A stretch of DNA of 9,978 bases from Anaerotignum sp. (lineage in GTDB: Bacteria; Bacillota; Clostridia; Lachnospirales; Anaerotignaceae). The notes under the pieces were generated by a model. It saw only the letters and a program-made list of their open reading frames with translations. It did no database searches and was not told the origin of the DNA. Each line of letters opens with the position of its first letter. The first letter of the stretch is position 1. The DNA lies in NCBI GenBank assembly GCA_017442465.1, contig JAFRZQ010000223.1, positions 1-9,978 on the forward strand, written 5' to 3'. The translations under genes and the position numbers were made by a program. Below, in pieces: positions 5,879 to 9,978 of the stretch.

Positions 5879-7579
5879 ATGGATTTTAGAATAGAAATTG
5901 CAAAACTTCTGGCGGCAGCAGCGGATATCTCCGTGGAAGATGCGGCGGCAGCAGTGGAAATTCCCGCAAAAAAGGAAATGGGTGACTTTGCATATCCTTG
6001 TTTCCGTCTGGCGAAGGTGTTCCGCAAGGCTCCCCCTATGATCGCCAATGAACTGATCGAAAAAATCGAAAAACCCGATTTTATCGCGAAAATGGAAGTG
6101 GTTGGTGCATATATCAACTTCTTTGTGAATAAAGGCGTTTATGCAGAACAGGTGCTTTCCGCTGTTCTGGAACAGAAAGAAAACTACGGTAAAAGCGATC
6201 TGGGTGCAGGCAAAACAGTTGTTATCGACTATTCCTCTCCTAATATCGCAAAACCTTTTCATGTTGGTCACCTGCGTTCCACAGTTATTGGTAACGCTCT
6301 GTACAAAATCCACGAACAGCTGGGTTATGATGTAGTAGGTGTCAACCATCTGGGCGACTGGGGCACACAGTTTGGTAAGCTGATCGTGGCTTACAAAAAC
6401 TGGGGCAGCAAAGAAGCTGTTGAAAAAGACGGTATTCAGGAACTGATGCGTATTTATGTAAAGTTCCATGATGAAGCAGAAGTCCATCCTGAACTGAATA
6501 TGGATGATGAAGCCCGTCTGTGGTTCGTAAAAATGCAGGAGGGCGACGAAGAAGCGCTCACACTGTGGAAATGGTTCTATGAAGTTTCCATCAAGGAATT
6601 TGAACGCGTATATAAGATGCTGGGCGTAACATTTGACTCTTATGCAGGCGAATCCTTCTATAACGACAAAATGGACGCTGTTGTGGAAGAACTGAAGGCA
6701 AAAGAACTGCTGAAGGAATCCGAAGGTGCCATGATCGTTGATCTGGAAGATAAAAATATGCCTCCCTGTCTGATCATCCGTAAGGACGGCGGTACACTGT
6801 ATGCCACAAGAGATATCACTGCCGCACTGTATCGTAAGAAAACATATAACTTCGATAAATGCGTATATCTGACAGCATTAGACCAGAATCTGCACTTTGC
6901 CCAGTGGTTCGAAGTAATCAACAAAATGGGTTATGAATGGCATAAAGATCTGGTACATGTTCCTTTCGGTCTGGTTTCTCTGGACAGCGGCAAGCTTTCC
7001 ACAAGAAAAGGTCATGTTGTCCTGATGGAAGACCTCTTAAATCAGGCTTGTGCAGAAACAAAGAGGATCATCGAAGAAAAGAACCCCGATCTGGAAAACA
7101 AAGAAGAAATCGCAAAACAGGTTGGTATCGGTGCAGTCATCTTCAACGATCTGTATAATTCCAGAATCAAAGACGTTGTATTCAGCTGGGAAAGAATGCT
7201 GAACTTCGATGGCGAAACAGGCCCTTACGTACAGTATACCCATGCCCGTGCCTGCTCCATCCTCAGACGTGCTGGTGAACTGAACTTTGACGGCATTGAT
7301 TTCAATCATCTGTCCGATGAAGCATCTCTGGATGTTTGCAAACTGGTGGAAGCATTCCCTGACAAGATCAAGGATGCAGCAGCGAAGCTGGAACCTTCCA
7401 TCGTAACAAGACATCTGGTTGCTATCTCTCAGGCCTTTAATAAGTTCTACCATGATAATCCCATTTTGAGCAGCGAAGCAGAAGTAAGACAGGCACGTCT
7501 GGCAGTTGTTTTCGCAGTGAAGAATGTTCTGAAGGAAGGCCTGCGTTTGCTGGGTATCAACGCTCCTGAACAGATGTGA
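5879..7579 (+). CDS. argS: Arginyl-tRNA synthetase
   Basis: A 566-residue class I aminoacyl-tRNA synthetase that attaches arginine to tRNA-Arg in the cytoplasm. The ArgS-specific N-terminal domain covers about 1-85 (GDFAYPCFRLAK, VGAYINFFVN). The catalytic Rossmann fold carries SPNIAKPFHVGHLRS (120-134) with the HIGH-type motif HVGH 128-131. The KMSKS equivalent is the degenerate loop KLSTRKG at 372-378, and a HLGDWGTQFGK block is at 157-167. The C-terminal DALR-type anticodon-binding domain spans about 450-566 (QYTHARACSILRR, FNKFYHDNPIL). Length and motif order are normal, so it should be complete and active. GGAGGT (5868-5873) supports ATG 5879. The gene is followed by a structured intergenic element rather than a standard terminator. 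Confidence 0.97.
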   Translation: MDFRIEIAKLLAAAADISVEDAAAAVEIPAKKEMGDFAYPCFRLAKVFRKAPPMIANELIEKIEKPDFIAKMEVVGAYINFFVNKGVYAEQVLSAVLEQKENYGKSDLGAGKTVVIDYSSPNIAKPFHVGHLRSTVIGNALYKIHEQLGYDVVGVNHLGDWGTQFGKLIVAYKNWGSKEAVEKDGIQELMRIYVKFHDEAEVHPELNMDDEARLWFVKMQEGDEEALTLWKWFYEVSIKEFERVYKMLGVTFDSYAGESFYNDKMDAVVEELKAKELLKESEGAMIVDLEDKNMPPCLIIRKDGGTLYATRDITAALYRKKTYNFDKCVYLTALDQNLHFAQWFEVINKMGYEWHKDLVHVPFGLVSLDSGKLSTRKGHVVLMEDLLNQACAETKRIIEEKNPDLENKEEIAKQVGIGAVIFNDLYNSRIKDVVFSWERMLNFDGETGPYVQYTHARACSILRRAGELNFDGIDFNHLSDEASLDVCKLVEAFPDKIKDAAAKLEPSIVTRHLVAISQAFNKFYHDNPILSSEAEVRQARLAVVFAVKNVLKEGLRLLGINAPEQM

Positions 7580-7698
7580 CGCAAAAGCGTTTTCTAACGG
7601 CTGACCACAAAATGGAAGCTAGCTTACATTTTTGGGCAGACATTTGAAAACCTAACGACATGAGTATGCCGAAGGCATACGAATGACGGGCTTTTGCG
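7580..7698. other. Highly structured 119-nt intergenic element (three-way junction), class unknown
   Basis: Nearly every base can pair. P1 is CGCAAAAGC (7580-7588) with GCTTTTGCG (7690-7698). P2 begins directly with GTTTTC (7589-7594) and GAAAAC (7646-7651). It continues through a loose internal loop to 7601-7607 with 7633-7639 and ends in the palindrome 7609-7632 around GCTAGC. P3 is 7656-7670 with 7674-7688. It has a GAA triloop, a tandem G-A/A-G mismatch (7662-7663 with 7681-7682) and one A-A mismatch. Only CTAA (7652-7655) and G7689 join the helices. CTAACG occurs twice (7594-7599 and 7652-7657). It could be a structured RNA, or a MITE/REP-like palindromic repeat. It starts immediately after the argS stop. 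I cannot see copies elsewhere in this window. Confidence 0.6.
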
Positions 7699-7712
7699 AG
7701 CGAGAATTTTTG

Positions 7713-7718
7713 TATGAT
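7713..7718 (+). promoter_or_regulatory. Possible -10 element before the lipid kinase gene
   Basis: TATGAT lies 31 bp before the start codon, but no good -35 is found 16-18 bp upstream, where the 3' arm of the structured element sits. Read-through from argS is an equally good explanation. Confidence 0.25.
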
Positions 7719-7749
7719 TATATTTCTTTGAAAGAAGGCGTATTTTTGT

Positions 7750-8721
7750 ATGAAAAAACTGAAATTGATTTATAATCCTTTTTCAGGCAATAAAAGCTTT
7801 AAGTTTGATTTAGATGTATGTATTGGTATTTTTCAGGAAGGCGGCTATGAAGTACATCCTTTCCGCACCCTGAAACCCGGTGATATCGATCAGCATATCG
7901 CGGAAATGGACCCCAATTATGATATTATTGTAGCATCCGGCGGCGACGGCACGGTGAATATCGTCATCAATGCCATGCTGAAGCGTGGGCTGAAAACGCC
8001 TCTGGGCATCATTCCTTCCGGCACAGCCAACGACTTTGCCACATACCTGGGATTCAAAAGCGGCAATGTGGAGGATGTCTGCAGAACCATCGTTTCCACG
8101 AAACCTGTAAAGATCGACCTTGGGCTGGTTAATGAAGAAATTTATTTCATCAACGTAGTAGCCGGCGGCTATTTTACGAATGTTTCCCAGACCGTGGATA
8201 AGGATCTGAAAAATGCCCTTGGCAGTCTTTCCTATTATCTGAAAGGAGTGGAACAGCTGCCCCAGTTCAGAAAGATCCCTTACCGCATCACTACCAGCAG
8301 TGAAGTGATCGAGGAAGATCTGTATCTCTATATGATCCTGAATTCTGCCGGCACAGGCGGTTTTACCAATCTTTCTCCTGAGGGAACGGTGACAGATGGG
8401 GAATTTGAATTTCTGGCGGTAAAAGGGAAACCCCTTTATGAAATGACTCCTACCGTCGTAAAAATGCTGACGGGAGAACACATCCATGATAAAAATATCC
8501 TGTATCTGAAGGACAGCTATTTCAAGGTGGAGTGCCTTGATCCTACATTTAAGATCATGGAAACTACGGTTGACGGTGAAATGGGCCCTGATATGCCCTT
8601 TGAAATGCGGGTAGTGCCCAAAGTGATCCCTGTTTTCGGCAAATTCGATCAAATTGGCGAAAAGACAGAAAATCCTTTGATCGCCCTGTGGAAGAATGCA
8701 GGCCTGCCGACAAAGCTGTAA
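7750..8721 (+). CDS. Diacylglycerol kinase-family lipid kinase (YegS/Rv2252/BmrU type)
   Basis: A 323-residue cytoplasmic or membrane-peripheral kinase expected to transfer phosphate from ATP to a lipid such as diacylglycerol, feeding it back to phosphatidic acid. The N-terminal catalytic domain shows NPFSG 9-13, the nucleotide-binding GGDGTVN 64-70 and PSGTANDFA 89-97. The C-terminal beta-sandwich has GTVTDGEFE (212-220) and the VDGE segment 274-277, matching the acidic residues used for catalysis and metal binding in DgkB-like enzymes. No signal peptide or membrane helix is seen. ATG 7750 has a modest GAAGGCG site (7734-7740). The TAA stop is also the first three bases of the left parS palindrome. 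The true substrate (diacylglycerol, sphingoid or undecaprenol-type lipid) cannot be told from sequence. Confidence 0.93.
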   Translation: MKKLKLIYNPFSGNKSFKFDLDVCIGIFQEGGYEVHPFRTLKPGDIDQHIAEMDPNYDIIVASGGDGTVNIVINAMLKRGLKTPLGIIPSGTANDFATYLGFKSGNVEDVCRTIVSTKPVKIDLGLVNEEIYFINVVAGGYFTNVSQTVDKDLKNALGSLSYYLKGVEQLPQFRKIPYRITTSSEVIEEDLYLYMILNSAGTGGFTNLSPEGTVTDGEFEFLAVKGKPLYEMTPTVVKMLTGEHIHDKNILYLKDSYFKVECLDPTFKIMETTVDGEMGPDMPFEMRVVPKVIPVFGKFDQIGEKTENPLIALWKNAGLPTKL

Positions 8722-8740
8722 CGTTTCACGTGAAACGTTA
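8719..8740. other. parS centromere site 1, overlapping the lipid kinase stop codon
   Basis: A perfect 22-bp palindrome centred between 8729 and 8730 has the core CGTTTCACGTGAAACG (8722-8737). It differs from the classical parS TGTTTCACGTGAAACA only at the two outermost bases. Its first three bases are the TAA stop of the preceding gene. It would load ParB (Spo0J). Confidence 0.9.
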
Positions 8741-8767
8741 TTTGAATGAAATATTTAAGAAAAAATT

Positions 8768-8800
8768 AAAGCAATGTTTCACGTGAAACGTTGCTTTTTT
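8768..8800 (+). terminator. Intrinsic terminator built from parS site 2
   Basis: As RNA, 8768-8780 pairs with 8785-8797 (13 bp, one G-U) around an ACGU loop. The 3' arm runs into six T (8795-8800). It would end the lipid kinase transcript just before parA. Confidence 0.75.
8771..8794. other. parS centromere site 2, within the terminator
   Basis: The core TGTTTCACGTGAAACG (8775-8790) has a single change from the classical parS. Flanking GCAA/TTGC extends the symmetry to 24 bp. Its centre (between 8782 and 8783) is 53 bp from that of site 1, close to five helical turns, so both sites should face the same side of the DNA. Confidence 0.92.
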
Positions 8801-8819
8801 ATTGCATGTGCATTATTAT
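8791..8819 (+). promoter_or_regulatory. Tentative promoter of parAB
   Basis: TTGCTT (8791-8796), 17 bp, TATTAT (8814-8819). The -35 match is only moderate. If correct, the -35 overlaps parS site 2, so ParB bound there could repress its own operon. Confidence 0.4.
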
Positions 8820-8860
8820 ATATAGGTAAGAATTTATGTTAAGGAAAGGCGGTAAGCAAA

Positions 8861-9634
8861 ATGAGCAAAGTAAGAGTCATTGCGGTGACAAATCAGAAGG
8901 GTGGCGTGGGCAAAACTACGACAGCCATCAATCTTTCCGCCTGCCTTGCAGCAGAAGGGAAGAAAGTCCTTGCCGTGGATGCGGACCAGCAGGGTAATAC
9001 TACCAGCGGTCTGGGTCTGGACAAAAACGGCATTCCCGAAACCATTTATAACGTATTTTTGGGTGAAAAAACCATCAGTGACGTAAAACAGCCTACCTGT
9101 GTGGAAGGTTTGGAGGTCGTTCCTGCCAATATCAACCTGACAGGAGCGGAGATCGAGCTGATCGGCAACGAACGCAGAGAGTTTATCCTGAGAGAATCTC
9201 TGGAAGAAATCAAGGATGACTATGATTTTATCATTATTGACTGTCCTCCCTCTCTGAATATGATCACCGTCAATGCCCTTGTAGCGGCGGATACCGTTCT
9301 GGTTCCCATCCAGTGTGAATATTTTGCCCTGGAAGGTCTGGAACAGCTGTTACATACAGTCAATCTGGTGAAAAAACGCCTGAACCCCGATCTGGAGATC
9401 GAAGGCATCGTATTTACCATGTTCGATGCCAGAACAAACCTTTCTCTGCAGGTAGTAGAGGAAGTGAAACGTTCTCTGGGCCAGAATGTATATCGCACCA
9501 TCATCCCCAGAAATGTACGTCTGGGTGAATCCCCCAGCCACGGTCTGCCTATCAACCTCTATGATCCCAAATCCAAAGGGGCAGAAGCATATCAGATGCT
9601 GGCAGATGAAGTCATGGAAAAGGAGTGGAACTGA
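8861..9634 (+). CDS. parA: Chromosome partitioning ATPase ParA (Soj)
   Basis: A 257-residue ParA/MinD-family ATPase, close in length and sequence to Bacillus subtilis Soj. It forms an ATP dimer that binds nonspecific DNA and is stimulated by ParB at parS, driving origin segregation and often tuning DnaA. The deviant Walker A is KGGVGKTT 13-20 with signature Lys13 and catalytic Lys18. The A' region is VDADQQGN 39-46 with D40, and Walker B is IIIDCPP 124-130 with D127. The DNA-contacting segment PRNVRLGESPSHG 216-228 is intact. The short N-terminus with no HTH marks it as a chromosomal, not plasmid type Ia, ParA. ATG 8861 has a purine-rich AAGGAAAGG/AGGCGG region upstream. The parS pair lies just before it and parB begins after one base. 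Confidence 0.97.
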   Translation: MSKVRVIAVTNQKGGVGKTTTAINLSACLAAEGKKVLAVDADQQGNTTSGLGLDKNGIPETIYNVFLGEKTISDVKQPTCVEGLEVVPANINLTGAEIELIGNERREFILRESLEEIKDDYDFIIIDCPPSLNMITVNALVAADTVLVPIQCEYFALEGLEQLLHTVNLVKKRLNPDLEIEGIVFTMFDARTNLSLQVVEEVKRSLGQNVYRTIIPRNVRLGESPSHGLPINLYDPKSKGAEAYQMLADEVMEKEWN

Positions 9635-9635
9635 T

Positions 9636-9978
9636 ATGGCAGTGAAGAAAAAAGGACTGGGAGCCAAAGGTCTTGGCCTGAATGCCCTCATCAATACAGA
9701 AATGGAGGAGATCAAAGCCTCCAAAAATGAATAGAAGAAAATTGACGAGGCTGTGCTGGAACTGGATCTGGATATGATCGAGCCCAACAGAAAGCAGCCC
9801 AGAAAATATTTTGACGAAACAGCTCTGGAAGAACTGGCAGCTTCCCTGAAAGCCTATGGTATGATCCAGCCCATCGTAGTAAAGAAAAATGGAGAGTACT
9901 ATGAAATCATTGCTGGGGAACGCCGCTGGAGAGCTGCGAAAATTGCAGGGCTGACAAAAGTGCCTGTAGTAATCAAAA
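9636..9978 (+). CDS. parB: ParB (Spo0J) partition protein, 5' part, interrupted by in-frame TAG at codon 33; runs off the window
   Basis: ParB binds parS, loads as a CTP-gated clamp and stimulates ParA. ATG 9636 follows the parA stop by one base, with AAAAGGAG (9618-9625) upstream. Codons 1-32 contain the conserved ParA-contacting peptide KGLGLNALI (11-19). A TAG stands at 9732-9734. The same frame then continues without another stop for 81 codons and clearly encodes the ParB/Srx CTP-binding domain: LDLDMIEPNRKQPRK (43-57), GMIQPIVV (75-82), GERRWRA (94-100). There is no frameshift, only the single stop. It lies in the variable linker between peptide and domain. Possible internal starts are GTG 9753 and ATG 9774, but neither has a convincing ribosome binding site. 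The cause may be a nonsense mutation, a base error, or real read-through. The remainder of the gene is outside the window. Confidence 0.88.

Noticed and set aside
9486..9635. Open frame running into parB from inside parA
   Set aside because: It is out of frame with parA. Only the part from ATG 9636 encodes ParB sequence.
9732..9734. Idea that the organism generally reads TAG as an amino acid
   Set aside because: TAG also ends the CapA gene (4952-4954) at a sensible length, just before a promoter. One odd TAG in parB is not enough; mutation or base error is simpler.
1..9978. CRISPR arrays, tRNA or rRNA genes, insertion sequences, toxin-antitoxin or phage genes
   Set aside because: No spaced direct repeats, cloverleaf, transposase or integrase motifs were seen on either strand.

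Overview
The window looks like chromosomal DNA from a low-to-mid GC Gram-positive anaerobe of the Bacillota, most likely class Clostridia (Lachnospirales-like). The reasons are strong AGGAGG-type ribosome binding sites, U-tailed intrinsic terminators, Clostridia-type GyrA, ArgS and Soj-like ParA sequences, and a zinc-ribbon/TPM gene pair of a kind common in that class. No species is named because nothing here fixes one. All supported genes are on the + strand.

Layout: (1) 1-310 is the 3' end of gyrA, closed by a terminator. (2) 417-1133 encodes a compact six-helix voltage-gated K+ channel with its own terminator. (3) 1224-3229 is a translationally coupled pair: a membrane-anchored protein with two zinc ribbons and a secreted or membrane TPM-domain protein with a glycine-rich tail. 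A small three-helix membrane protein (3314-3655) with a near-consensus sigma-A promoter and a terminator follows. (4) 3773-4954 is a CapA-family lipoprotein. (5) 5026-5757 is a FadR-type GntR regulator with a palindrome inside its own promoter. (6) 5879-7579 is argS. (7) 7580-7698 is an intergenic element that folds almost completely into a three-way junction. (8) 7750-8721 is a diacylglycerol-kinase-family lipid kinase. (9) 8719-8797 holds two parS centromere sites, one overlapping the lipid kinase stop codon and one forming the stem of its terminator. (10) 8861-9634 is parA (soj), followed after one base by parB, which runs off the window edge and carries an in-frame TAG at codon 33.

The genes do not form one pathway. 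gyrA, the parS sites and parAB concern chromosome topology and segregation and suggest an origin-proximal location. The accessory genes between them are short transcription units. Five of these units carry an extended -10 box beginning TGC immediately before the hexamer, and four of the five promoters sit on or just behind the preceding terminator.

I did not find a clear new multi-gene system. The most notable items are the amber codon splitting parB between its ParA-contacting peptide and its CTP-binding domain, the parS site that doubles as a terminator, the three-way-junction element after argS, and the zinc-ribbon/TPM/small-membrane-protein cluster of unknown function.
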